A stretch of 9,148 nt of DNA from Kiritimatiellia bacterium (lineage in GTDB: Bacteria; Verrucomicrobiota; Kiritimatiellia; RFP12; DVOR01): contig JAFTHG010000157.1 in NCBI GenBank assembly GCA_017457555.1, positions 1 through 9,148 of the forward strand. Direction: 5' to 3'. Both the position numbers and the translations under genes were made by a program. Numbering within the stretch: the stretch's first letter is position 1; each line of letters starts with the position of its first letter. This document shows positions 1 through 7,723 of the stretch, piece by piece. The notes beneath the pieces were generated by a model. It was not told where the DNA came from. It made no database searches and saw only the letters and a list, made by a program, of their open reading frames with translations.

Positions 1-134
1 ATACGTTCCCGCTCTTCCTGACGGGTCAGGTCCGTTTCAGGCAGGTCTGCGACAAAGCAGGTGTGGCGGTGTTGCCAATGGGTTTGTAAGGTGCGGCCAA
101 GCATACCTTTGCCACCGGTAATCAGGATTCGCAT
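1..134 (-). CDS. rmlD: dTDP-4-dehydrorhamnose reductase (RmlD-like), N-terminal part only
   Basis: The gene starts at ATG 134-132 and leaves the window after 44 codons, so only the N-terminus is visible. It begins MRILITGGKGMLGRTL, which carries the GxxGxxG dinucleotide-binding turn at residues 7-13 of a Rossmann fold. A later stretch, PETDLTRQEERER, matches the place where RmlD proteins have a phrase like 'ELDLTD'. RmlD reduces dTDP-6-deoxy-L-lyxo-4-hexulose to dTDP-L-rhamnose in the cytoplasm, feeding lipopolysaccharide or other surface glycans. Its start lies inside the end of the upstream acyltransferase gene, with a 13-base overlap, which suggests translational coupling; only a weak AGAAAG-like ribosome binding site precedes it. 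With so little protein visible, another extended short-chain dehydrogenase/epimerase of the sugar-nucleotide type remains possible. Confidence 0.72.
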   Translation of the reverse strand, partial: MRILITGGKGMLGRTLQTHWQHRHTCFVADLPETDLTRQEERER

Positions 135-1966
135 AGGGGGTCTTTCTGGTGAATGGCGCAGTAGTTTTGATAAAGCGTTTTGCCCATGTAACGGGCAATA
201 TCGCGGGCGGGAGCTTTGAGTAAATCAACAACAATGAGGCCGTCAATGGCGGTGCCGAAATCGGGGTCAATATTGAATGCGACAAATTTGCCCTCCATTT
301 TGAGATATTGCCGGATGAGGATCGGCATATCGTGTTGGTCATCTTCTACCTCAGCGAGGGCGATGGTCAAATCGGCTTCGCTCTTACGGAAGTCGGCATA
401 GTCGGGATGTTGCCACTCTACAAAGCGAACCGGTTTTGGGGGAAGCCGTGCTGAAATCCATTCGGCGAGGTGCTGATCAAAGGCGTTTTCACGTAAATAG
501 TTCATCAGTAGCGAGGTCGCGGCCTGACTGAAGTCGTGTGAAATGCTGACGGGACCAAAGAGGACGGTGTACTGCGGATGATAAGCAATAAAGGTGAGCA
601 CGGCCCGCCAGAGGAGAAGAAGGGGCGCGAAGGTGCGTTGATAGGTGGGACGCACAAAGGAGCGGCCTAATTCAATTGCCGGACCGGGGAGATGGCCTAA
701 GAAGCGTTCATCAAATTGGAAGAGGGTACGTGTGTACAGCGCATTGAAGCCTTGACTCTCCACCAAGGCATCTGAAAGCCCCAGACGATAGCATCCCACA
801 ATCTCACGATGGTGTTTATTCCAGAGGATAATCTGGTAATACTCCAAGTCAAAATCGTCAGTATCGGAGGTGTGGCCTGTGCCTTCACCGGCTGCTCGGA
901 AGGTGAGTTCACGTAGACGCCCAATCTCTTTCAGTGTTACAGGGATGTATTTCCCTTGAACAGCATAGAGGATGTGATCATCTGTGGTGAAGAGCGTAGC
1001 AGCTTCGGGGAGGGTGGCGAGTTCGGATTCAAGGGCTTCGGTTGGAATCGGATCGATAAGAGGTGCATCCGTGCGTTCTGCTGTGTCTAAGGTTAGGCGG
1101 CGCATTTGTGTGTCAAACCACGACTCGCGCTGTCTACCCGCTAAAAGAAAGGTGCGGTAGCGGAGGTAACGAAGGGCGTCAGCTTCATTTGGAAAACGGT
1201 TAAAAAGCGTTTCAGAGGCGATAGGATGGCCGATGTGAAGGGTAATGGCGGCATTGCGTTTCCGAAGCATTTCACGGGGTAAGAGCAGGGTCCGCAAGCG
1301 AGGATGAATCTTGCCTGCGAGGTGAAAGCTTAGTGATGCGGTCCCGGGGACAAAGATGGGCAGAATCGTTGCGGAAAGGAGTGCTTTACGCAAAAAGGGT
1401 AGGAGGGAGACATGCCATACGGCATCTCGGATACGAAAGGCTTTAGGCTCAAAACTTGCCACCTCACCAGCGGGGAAGAGGATGAGCGCATGTTGATCTT
1501 TAACCCAGTGCAAGGCCTGACGCACGGCATGGACATTACGATTCGCTGAATTGGCCGTGCCAAAGGGATCCACGAAAAACATTTCATCGTGGAGCTCCGG
1601 AATGCAGCGCAAAATGTAATTGCCCAAGACTTTGACATCGGCGCGTTTACGGCGAATTGTTTCAAGAAGTGCAAGTCCTTCTGTTGCACCAAAGGGGTGA
1701 TTGGCGACGATAATCAGCGCCCCCTTTTCCGGAATCCGATTGAGATTGGATTCCGATAGGTGAATTTGCGTTTGCATTACCGACAGGACGCGACTTGAAA
1801 AGGGAATCGTGTCAGGTAATGCCCGAACCGCCAAATAGATTTGGTGGAGGTGGGTGAGGCCTAACAATCGCTCAAACAGGGAGTGGGTCTGTTTCAAGAG
1901 CCACCTCAACCATGGCTGACGCAGACGTTGCCAGGGGAGTTGGAATGAAAAGACCTCATCCTGCAT
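122..1966 (-). CDS. Two-domain acyltransferase: PlsC-like domain plus OlsB/GNAT-like domain (OlsF-like)
   Basis: This 614-residue protein appears to fuse two acyltransferases. Residues about 60-280 form a PlsC-like glycerolipid acyltransferase domain: VANHPFGATEG holds the catalytic-type His90 with Glu96 (an HX5E spacing), FVDPFG follows at 131-136, and FPAGEVA at 164-170 takes the place of the FPEGT block. Residues about 320-610 resemble the OlsB/hemolysin-type GNAT N-acyltransferase domain, with VGCYRLG at 390-396 and ELGRSFVRPTYQ at 432-443. The same order of domains is known in OlsF, which makes ornithine lipids in Serratia and Flavobacterium by N-acylating ornithine and then O-acylating the product at the membrane. 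That function is inferred; the amino-acid substrate cannot be read from sequence. The ATG at 1966 follows the ParC stop by 24 bases with no clear Shine-Dalgarno site. A 3-hydroxyacyl-ACP-dependent lipid or lysophospholipid acyltransferase of other specificity is the main alternative. Confidence 0.8.
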   Translation of the reverse strand: MQDEVFSFQLPWQRLRQPWLRWLLKQTHSLFERLLGLTHLHQIYLAVRALPDTIPFSSRVLSVMQTQIHLSESNLNRIPEKGALIIVANHPFGATEGLALLETIRRKRADVKVLGNYILRCIPELHDEMFFVDPFGTANSANRNVHAVRQALHWVKDQHALILFPAGEVASFEPKAFRIRDAVWHVSLLPFLRKALLSATILPIFVPGTASLSFHLAGKIHPRLRTLLLPREMLRKRNAAITLHIGHPIASETLFNRFPNEADALRYLRYRTFLLAGRQRESWFDTQMRRLTLDTAERTDAPLIDPIPTEALESELATLPEAATLFTTDDHILYAVQGKYIPVTLKEIGRLRELTFRAAGEGTGHTSDTDDFDLEYYQIILWNKHHREIVGCYRLGLSDALVESQGFNALYTRTLFQFDERFLGHLPGPAIELGRSFVRPTYQRTFAPLLLLWRAVLTFIAYHPQYTVLFGPVSISHDFSQAATSLLMNYLRENAFDQHLAEWISARLPPKPVRFVEWQHPDYADFRKSEADLTIALAEVEDDQHDMPILIRQYLKMEGKFVAFNIDPDFGTAIDGLIVVDLLKAPARDIARYMGKTLYQNYCAIHQKDPLCES

Positions 1967-1990
1967 AAGGGCGATGTGTCACCGGTGCGA

Positions 1991-4174
1991 TTATTGGAAG
2001 AGAGTACCTTTGGTATTACCTTCTGAAGCACTCCACCATGATGGGCGCGTGGTATCCAGACGCTCAATCTGTTTCGGCGTCATTTGGATACCCTTTGAGG
2101 AGGCCGATGTAATGCGTGCCTCGGCTGGATCAAAGACTTGCTGGGTGATACGCTGCCCTTTCAAGTACTTGAACTTGACATAAACAGCTTCGGGGGTGCC
2201 CTTGCAGAGCAAGAGAATTGTCGCACCCTCGGGGACAAGCGAATAGTCTTTGTTTGTAATCATGCCCCCCCAGCGGAAGCGTTTAATGTAGGTAAAGCCG
2301 TAGATGGGTTCGTAATAAATGCACGTGAAAATATCGTCACGATTGTAGATGCCAGCTGTGAAGTAACGATTTGGCGCGCGCGTCTTTAAGGCTCCCAACC
2401 ATTCCTTTTCCGGTTCGTACGTTGCATCGGTTAAGAACTTGTCCGGCGGCGGCATAAAGCGGTAGTGGCCATCACTCCAGACAATATAGAGTTTGTCCAG
2501 ACTGGAGCAGGGGAAGAGTGGCGTGCCCTGCTTAACCTCATAGCCGAAGTAATTGTCTTCCGACAGACGCATGGTTAATTCTGTAGAGGTTAGAGCACGC
2601 TCATCAATGGCCTGGAAGCCTTCTTCAATCTCCGTTAAGCGCGGATACTGCGGCCCATATTCCTTTAAGAGCCCCTTGAGGAACTTGGAGGCATAGCGGG
2701 CAAGGTGCAATAGATTGTCATTGATTTGCGCCTGTTCTTCCCGCAAGGCTTCCATTTCGGCATTATGACGATTGATATCGTAGAGCGAAATGCGGCGAAT
2801 CGGAATCTTGAGCAACATCTCAATTTCGTCATCGGTCAATTCATGGCCGACCTGATCCAAATAGGGGACAAAGCCCAAACGAATCTCTGTTGCCACACCT
2901 TCAGCCGTTTTCACGGTTTCAATACGCTTGTAGATACGATTTTCAATGAAGATGGCTTCAAGGGTCTTACGGTTCATTAACTGCTCAATTTCGCCCAAAC
3001 GGACGTTGAATTCAGCAGCAAAGATATCTTGAAGGCGCTGCACATGGTGCTTGAGCATATCTGTAACAGAGAGCTCAACGGGGCGATTGTCACGTAAAAC
3101 AACAATGCGACTGGAAATTTTGCGTTCGCATTCCGTGAAGGCATAGAGGGATTTCCGCACCTTTTCCGCATCGGAGCCCGGCGTCAGGGAGATTTCAATC
3201 TCAACCTTTTCTGCCGTAAAGTTGTCGATATGACGAATGGGTAACTTTTTCGTTTTAATTGCTTTTTCAATGGATTCAGCTAAGCGATCTGTTGTTACAC
3301 CATAAGGTACAGAAGTGATAAAGAGTTTATTCTTCTCATTTTCGCGCTGTTCAATCGTAGCACGAATGCGGATGCTGCCATTGCCATCATTGTAGTCGGA
3401 TGCATCCATTGTGCCGCCGGTAATGAAGTCGGGCAGCACTTTGGGGCAGGGCTTCTTCTGGAGGATGGCGATTTCCGCTTCCAGAAGTTCCTGGAAGTTG
3501 TGTGGCAAGATGGAGGTGGAAAGACCGACAGCAATGCCATCAATGCCGAGCATAAGACTCAGTGGCACTTTGGATGGGAGCAGGACAGGTTCTTTGTTGC
3601 GGCCATCATAACTGGGAACATATTCCGTCACCTTGGGAGAAAAGAGGTGCTCGCGGGCCAACTTGGTTAAACGGCATTCAATGTAACGGGCCGCAGCGGC
3701 TTCATCACCCGTGAAAATGTTGCCGAAGTTTCCCTGACCTTGAATAAGGTAACGTTTGTTTGCAAGCGTAACGATGGCATCTTTAATAGCCGCATCGCCA
3801 TGCGGATGGTAGTGCATGGTGTTACCCACGACACCGGCCACTTTGGAAAAGCGTCCGTCATCCTTTTCCCACATGGCATGAAGGATGCGACGTTGAACAG
3901 GTTTCAAACCATCTTCAACGGTCGGGAGTGCGCGATCACAGATAGAATAAGAGGCGAACTGGAGGAAGTTCGTTTCCATCAAACGCCCGAAAGGGCCACG
4001 CTCGTGAACAGCTGGAGCGGCAACTTTCTCTGGTTTGAGATCGATAACTGAAAGCGATGCGGTGTCAGAATCCTCAGAGGTTGCACCTGCTTCAGCAGTA
4101 GATTCATCCGCTAAATCCAGGAAGTCTTCAAAGAAAGCTTCCTGCGGATCATCATCCGGGAGATGTTTAGACAT
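1991..4174 (-). CDS. parC: DNA topoisomerase IV subunit A (ParC/GyrA family type IIA)
   Basis: The 727-residue protein is the DNA-cleaving subunit of a type IIA topoisomerase, which passes one duplex through another to decatenate or relax chromosomes. After an acidic, low-complexity N-terminal extension (residues 1-60) come DRALPTVEDGLKPVQRRIL (80-98), the HPHGD block at 123-127, and AARYIECRL with the predicted DNA-linking Tyr164. Residues 205-500 contain the tower and dimer-gate regions, including IFIENRIYKRIE and a charged coiled-coil stretch. I see no GyrA box (a QRRGGKG-like motif) in the C-terminal 200 residues, and the wording is close to the Bacteroidota-type ParC, so topoisomerase IV is preferred over gyrase. 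The partner parE/gyrB gene is not in the window. The start follows the upstream stop by 18 AT-rich bases without a Shine-Dalgarno site. The family is certain; the ParC versus GyrA assignment is less so. Confidence 0.88.
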   Translation of the reverse strand: MSKHLPDDDPQEAFFEDFLDLADESTAEAGATSEDSDTASLSVIDLKPEKVAAPAVHERGPFGRLMETNFLQFASYSICDRALPTVEDGLKPVQRRILHAMWEKDDGRFSKVAGVVGNTMHYHPHGDAAIKDAIVTLANKRYLIQGQGNFGNIFTGDEAAAARYIECRLTKLAREHLFSPKVTEYVPSYDGRNKEPVLLPSKVPLSLMLGIDGIAVGLSTSILPHNFQELLEAEIAILQKKPCPKVLPDFITGGTMDASDYNDGNGSIRIRATIEQRENEKNKLFITSVPYGVTTDRLAESIEKAIKTKKLPIRHIDNFTAEKVEIEISLTPGSDAEKVRKSLYAFTECERKISSRIVVLRDNRPVELSVTDMLKHHVQRLQDIFAAEFNVRLGEIEQLMNRKTLEAIFIENRIYKRIETVKTAEGVATEIRLGFVPYLDQVGHELTDDEIEMLLKIPIRRISLYDINRHNAEMEALREEQAQINDNLLHLARYASKFLKGLLKEYGPQYPRLTEIEEGFQAIDERALTSTELTMRLSEDNYFGYEVKQGTPLFPCSSLDKLYIVWSDGHYRFMPPPDKFLTDATYEPEKEWLGALKTRAPNRYFTAGIYNRDDIFTCIYYEPIYGFTYIKRFRWGGMITNKDYSLVPEGATILLLCKGTPEAVYVKFKYLKGQRITQQVFDPAEARITSASSKGIQMTPKQIERLDTTRPSWWSASEGNTKGTLFQ

Positions 4175-4192
4175 AGTAATTGTAAGAAAATA

Positions 4193-6025
4193 TTAGTGAG
4201 AGCAACCGCTCGATGTCGCATTCAGAACCTCGTCGAAGTAAATTTCTGTGGTACGACCAGGTAATGGAGTACCTTCACGCATTGCTTCTTTCAGTTCTCT
4301 TGCAGAATCGGCATCATACCACCAGTAAACCGGGAGGGACAATTCATCGCCAAAACGCCCAAGTACAGTGTCCGGCGTGCCAAACTTGTTCCAGTACAAC
4401 AGACGGGTGGAATCGGTATTCCATGTCAGCGCGTAGGGGACAGCGGCGGTTAAAATGCCGTCAATCTGACGCATAATGTCGTTACGCTTTGCGGTAGAGA
4501 ATTCCGATTTCTGCTGTTCAATCAAAGCGTCAATTTCTGGCGTGTGGAACCCAGTCAGGTTAATGCCGTTTGGCGTATCGGCATAGGCGCTGCTCCACAT
4601 CGGTTCCGGATCGCGGAAGAGTGAACCCGAGAAAGCACCTGTTGTAACATCGAAGTTGTACTTTCCGGTTTCACGCATCCATGTCGCAAAGTCCTTCTGC
4701 GAAATTTCCAGAGCAATGCCAATGCGTTCCAATGCTTCTTTGAAGAGTGCGAGATAGACGCTATCACTGGCAGAACGCGTCAAGATGCGAATCACAAAGG
4801 GCTCTCCATTGCGTTCCATCTTACCTGTTTCAGGGTTAATTTGGAAACCCGCTTCCTTTAGCAAAGCTACAGCTGCTTCCGGATTGAACTCAAAGAGTGT
4901 ATTGGTGCAGGGGCGGCTTGCATCGTAGAGGTCTCTGCAATAGGAATTTTGCATAAAGTAAGCATTGTACATCAGCGTGCGAACCATACGGCGACGGTCA
5001 AATAACATCGCCACAGCCTTACGAACGCGGACGTCATCGTAAGGTTTACGGCGCAAATTCATTGCAAGTCCCTGGAAGCCGATGGGCTGATGGTTGTGCA
5101 CATTTTGCTTGACCACCCAGTTCTTCTCAAAGCGTTCGCCCCTGCTTTCGGTGTTCCACACACGGGCAGAATAGACAGCGTAAGTATCCACCTCGCCCTT
5201 TTTGAACGCTTCATAGGCATTGTTCTGATCCATAAAGAAGCGAATGCGGATTGTGTCAAAGTTATAAAGACCGCGGCCGGAGGGCGTTGCGAAACACCAC
5301 CAGTCCGGACGACGGGTTAACGTCATGCTCAGTCCTTCTTTGTGTTCGGTCACTTTATAGGGGCCACCGACAATAGGAAGGTCAAAATTGAGGTCATTAA
5401 AGTAGAGCTCTTCGTCACGGCCTTCTGCCTTACATTTCGCTTTTGCATCATCCAAGAGTTTTTTGGGCATGACGTAGAGAGAAAGACCGGCACTGATTAA
5501 GTTGCGCCAATGCTTTTCCTTGCAGGGGAATCGCAACGTGTTGCTGTCAATAATTTCAGGAGAAGAGAGCGCCGCAAAGAGCACCTTAAACTGGCCAGAG
5601 AGACTCTTCGGAGCAGTCACGGCATCAAACGTAGCCTTGACATCTTCGGCAGTAATGGGCGAACCGTCACTCCAGCGTGCTCGCGTATCGATATGGAAGG
5701 TGTAGCTGAGTTTGTCGTCGCTGATTTCCCACCAGTCGGCCAAACCCGGTGCAACATCACCAGTTAACGGATCTGTACCCAACAAAGAGGGATACATTAA
5801 GCCGAAAACCATCATCGTGAAGGTGTTGTTATCCAAGTAACCGTTGAAACTTTTGGGTGGATTATTTCCGGCATACGTCAGTGTGCCGCCCGGAACAGCG
5901 TATGGCGAAGCATAAGGGTCAGGCTTTTCTGTCCATTCCGGGCCGGGAAAACGTTCCGCACAGAAAGCAGATGCAGCAGCTAAAAGAAAGGTTGTGGTCA
6001 GGAGGGTGGTAAAGGATGTTTTCAT
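4193..6025 (-). CDS. Periplasmic peptide-binding protein, SBP family 5, YejA-like
   Basis: This 610-residue protein looks like the extracytoplasmic binding component of an oligopeptide ABC importer. Residues 1-23 form a signal peptide: a short basic start, a hydrophobic core (LLTTTFLLAAASA) and a probable signal peptidase I cut after AFCA. The cysteine at 22 lacks a proper lipobox, so a soluble periplasmic protein is more likely than a lipoprotein. The family-5 signature lies around residues 67-135 (VFGLMYPSLLGTDPLTGDVAPGLADWW, then FHIDTRARWSDGSPITAEDV, shown here in two pieces). The blocks RGLYNFDTIRIRFF and GFQGLAMNLRRKPYDDVRVR resemble YejA, which binds peptides and microcin C in enterobacteria. 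No permease or ATPase genes are adjacent, so it must use a transporter encoded elsewhere. The ATG lies two bases after the tadA stop; AAGGAAAG at 6036-6043 may be its ribosome binding site. Ligand unknown. Confidence 0.85.
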   Translation of the reverse strand: MKTSFTTLLTTTFLLAAASAFCAERFPGPEWTEKPDPYASPYAVPGGTLTYAGNNPPKSFNGYLDNNTFTMMVFGLMYPSLLGTDPLTGDVAPGLADWWEISDDKLSYTFHIDTRARWSDGSPITAEDVKATFDAVTAPKSLSGQFKVLFAALSSPEIIDSNTLRFPCKEKHWRNLISAGLSLYVMPKKLLDDAKAKCKAEGRDEELYFNDLNFDLPIVGGPYKVTEHKEGLSMTLTRRPDWWCFATPSGRGLYNFDTIRIRFFMDQNNAYEAFKKGEVDTYAVYSARVWNTESRGERFEKNWVVKQNVHNHQPIGFQGLAMNLRRKPYDDVRVRKAVAMLFDRRRMVRTLMYNAYFMQNSYCRDLYDASRPCTNTLFEFNPEAAVALLKEAGFQINPETGKMERNGEPFVIRILTRSASDSVYLALFKEALERIGIALEISQKDFATWMRETGKYNFDVTTGAFSGSLFRDPEPMWSSAYADTPNGINLTGFHTPEIDALIEQQKSEFSTAKRNDIMRQIDGILTAAVPYALTWNTDSTRLLYWNKFGTPDTVLGRFGDELSLPVYWWYDADSARELKEAMREGTPLPGRTTEIYFDEVLNATSSGCSH

Positions 6026-6027
6026 GT

Positions 6028-6558
6028 TTAGGAGTCTTTCCTTCTGCTTTTAAAGAAATTCACAAATTGTTCCCGGCATGATTCTTCAAGAATCCCTTGC
6101 ACGAGTTTGGGGCGATGGTTTACTTTTTCGCTGGATAGTATACCAAATTCATTCTCCCCGCCACGCTCAGAATCGCTTAAACCCCAGACAATCATTGCCG
6201 GGCGAGCCCACACAAGTGCTCCTGCACACATTGGACAGGGTTCTTTTGTGACATAGACAATGGTGTTGGTTAAACGCCAATCACCAAGTGTTGCTGCTGC
6301 AGCAGTGATTGCGATCATCTCCGCATGGGCGGTTGGGTCATTCAACATTTCTGTTTGATTGTGCGATCGGGCTAAGATTCTTGCGGCAAAGGGATTGTCG
6401 AGAGGTTGGGGATGGGCGACACCCGGAGAGAATGCACCTTCTGGTGCCAACACAATGACACAGCCACATGGGACTTCGCCCGCTACTGCAGAACGTTCCG
6501 CTTCGCGCAGAGCCAATCGCATAAAATGCTCATGAAAACGTTTTTCGGCTTCAGTCAT
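6028..6558 (-). CDS. tadA: tRNA-specific adenosine-34 deaminase TadA
   Basis: TadA converts the wobble adenosine of tRNA-Arg(ACG) to inosine in the cytoplasm. The 176-residue protein shows the zinc-dependent deaminase fold: HAE at 78-80 supplies one zinc ligand and the proton-shuttling glutamate, and PCPMC at 107-111 supplies the two cysteine ligands. LGDWRLTN (91-98) and the C-terminal NHRP...GILEESC...FFKSRR run are specific to TadA rather than guanine or cytosine deaminases. I chose the ATG at 6558 because the conserved N-terminus (EKRFHEHFMRLALREAERSA) begins there and because it forms an ATGACTGA overlap of 8 bases with the glycosyltransferase stop, a usual sign of translational coupling. 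A longer in-frame start at 6654 would add 32 unconserved residues encoded within the neighbouring gene. About 20 extra residues sit between the first strand and the active-site helix (residues about 39-58), unlike the E. coli enzyme. Confidence 0.92.
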   Translation of the reverse strand: MTEAEKRFHEHFMRLALREAERSAVAGEVPCGCVIVLAPEGAFSPGVAHPQPLDNPFAARILARSHNQTEMLNDPTAHAEMIAITAAAATLGDWRLTNTIVYVTKEPCPMCAGALVWARPAMIVWGLSDSERGGENEFGILSSEKVNHRPKLVQGILEESCREQFVNFFKSRRKDS

Positions 6559-7717
6559 GACGAGGTTTGCGGAAGGCTGTTGCAGCATCAGTACACAACT
6601 GACGTGCAAAGGTGAAGGAGTGCTTCGCCATTGCGGTAGAGGTCGCGTTAACACTAAAGGTCAAGCCTCGCTCAATCTGACGATCGCGAAGTGTGGTTGA
6701 TAACGTTAAAGTTGTGAGCGCCTGACTCCATTCGCGTGTATTTGTGGGATGAACGCGTAAGACGGCTTGCCCGAAAAGATCCTCATTCGCTTTGCTTGCA
6801 GCACAAACAACTGGCGTACCACACGCCATGGCTCGCAAGATGGAGGGAAAGTAGGCCACATCTTGTGACGGTTCAAAGAGCAGAAACGCACCGCTGTAAA
6901 GACATGAAATCTCGTTTGGGGAGAGCTTGGCATTATTTAGAAAGCGCACCATACCCTCTAAGTGACAATCCCGGATAACCTCACGAAGTTTATCCGGGAG
7001 TTCTGCGTCACCTAAAATAACACAGGTTACGGAAGACACTTCTTCATTTGTGCCTAAAGCTTCCAAAACGGGTGTCAAGTAATGTGCGGTTGCCGAAGTG
7101 GAAACGATAAGGAGATAGCGTTGAGGAATAAGAAGTTGCCGTCTGACGTGTACAATTTCCTCGTCCGAATGTAAACGGAAAACAGGATGAATACCACTGG
7201 GAATAACGGCAACTTTTCGCCGCAATGCAAGCCCTAATTCATGAACCGTATGCGTGGCGACTGCTTTGTTGGGGCAAATTAAAGCATCGGCACCCAATAA
7301 ATTTTGTCGAGCATGCCAGCGCGTTAAAAACTGGAAGCGTTGCTTATTTGAGTGCGTTCCATACAGATGCCGGAGGGCTTCAATTGCAAAGATGATCTTG
7401 ATAGGAGATTGTTTTGTCCGTGGAGGCGGTACTAGTGCCGCATCTGCGCTCCACCAAACATCTGGGAGTATGGTGCGGCATAGTTGTGCCAATTCGTATC
7501 GTCCGGCTACCGTATAAGGATTCTCGTGCGCAATGATGTAATGGACAGAAGGGTGTTCAATGGGTTCCCATGGAAGACACGAGGTTAATCCCAGCAAAAT
7601 TGAAACCGTATCCTCCTCTTGAAGTGCAGGTAAAAAAGCATCTACCATGTCTGCCATATAGATGCCGGCAGACATGGAAAGATACTTAAACGTCCTCAAA
7701 TCAAAGAGGATATGCAC
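6551..7717 (-). CDS. Glycosyltransferase, GT-B fold, family 4-like with a degenerate EX7E motif
   Basis: The 388-residue protein reads as a family-4-like glycosyltransferase, which would move a sugar from a nucleotide donor onto a lipid or glycan acceptor at the inner face of the membrane. The N-terminus MHILFDLRTF, ADALICPNKAVATHTV (143-158), VAVIPSGIHPVF (169-180), YLLIVSTSATAHY (201-213) and the run RAMACGTPVV (295-304) are all typical GT4 positions. The usual EX7E pair of glutamates, which contact the donor sugar in this family, is replaced by Val287 and Arg295, so activity or donor choice may differ. The start is a GTG at 7717, six bases after the ackA stop; it keeps the conserved N-terminus, and the first internal ATGs would remove it. 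No Shine-Dalgarno site is visible, so translation may be coupled to ackA. The acceptor and pathway are unknown. Confidence 0.75.
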   Translation of the reverse strand: MHILFDLRTFKYLSMSAGIYMADMVDAFLPALQEEDTVSILLGLTSCLPWEPIEHPSVHYIIAHENPYTVAGRYELAQLCRTILPDVWWSADAALVPPPRTKQSPIKIIFAIEALRHLYGTHSNKQRFQFLTRWHARQNLLGADALICPNKAVATHTVHELGLALRRKVAVIPSGIHPVFRLHSDEEIVHVRRQLLIPQRYLLIVSTSATAHYLTPVLEALGTNEEVSSVTCVILGDAELPDKLREVIRDCHLEGMVRFLNNAKLSPNEISCLYSGAFLLFEPSQDVAYFPSILRAMACGTPVVCAASKANEDLFGQAVLRVHPTNTREWSQALTTLTLSTTLRDRQIERGLTFSVNATSTAMAKHSFTFARQLCTDAATAFRKPRHD

Positions 7718-7723
7718 GGGTAA

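Noticed and set aside
37..342. 101-codon minus-strand frame
   Set aside because: It is an alternative frame across the acyltransferase and rmlD genes, rich in Pro, Thr and Leu, and matches no known protein pattern.
1330..1692. 120-codon minus-strand frame
   Set aside because: It overlaps the PlsC-like domain of the acyltransferase in another frame; the domain motifs are all in the longer frame. It is not evidence for a frameshift.
1980..1987. 8-base palindrome CACCGGTG in the parC-acyltransferase gap
   Set aside because: It is too short for a terminator stem, lacks a T-run, and an 8-base palindrome is expected by chance at this scale.
3740..4051. 103-codon plus-strand frame
   Set aside because: It is antisense to the well-supported parC coding sequence, including its conserved core, and has no promoter or ribosome binding site.
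6533..6544. Palindromic AAAACGTTTT inside tadA
   Set aside because: It lies in coding sequence, has no loop or T-run arrangement, and has no partner repeat in the window.
6559..6654. Longer TadA start giving a 208-residue protein
   Set aside because: The 32 added residues are encoded entirely within the glycosyltransferase gene and resemble no TadA N-terminus; the ATG at 6558 fits the family and overlaps the upstream stop in the usual way.
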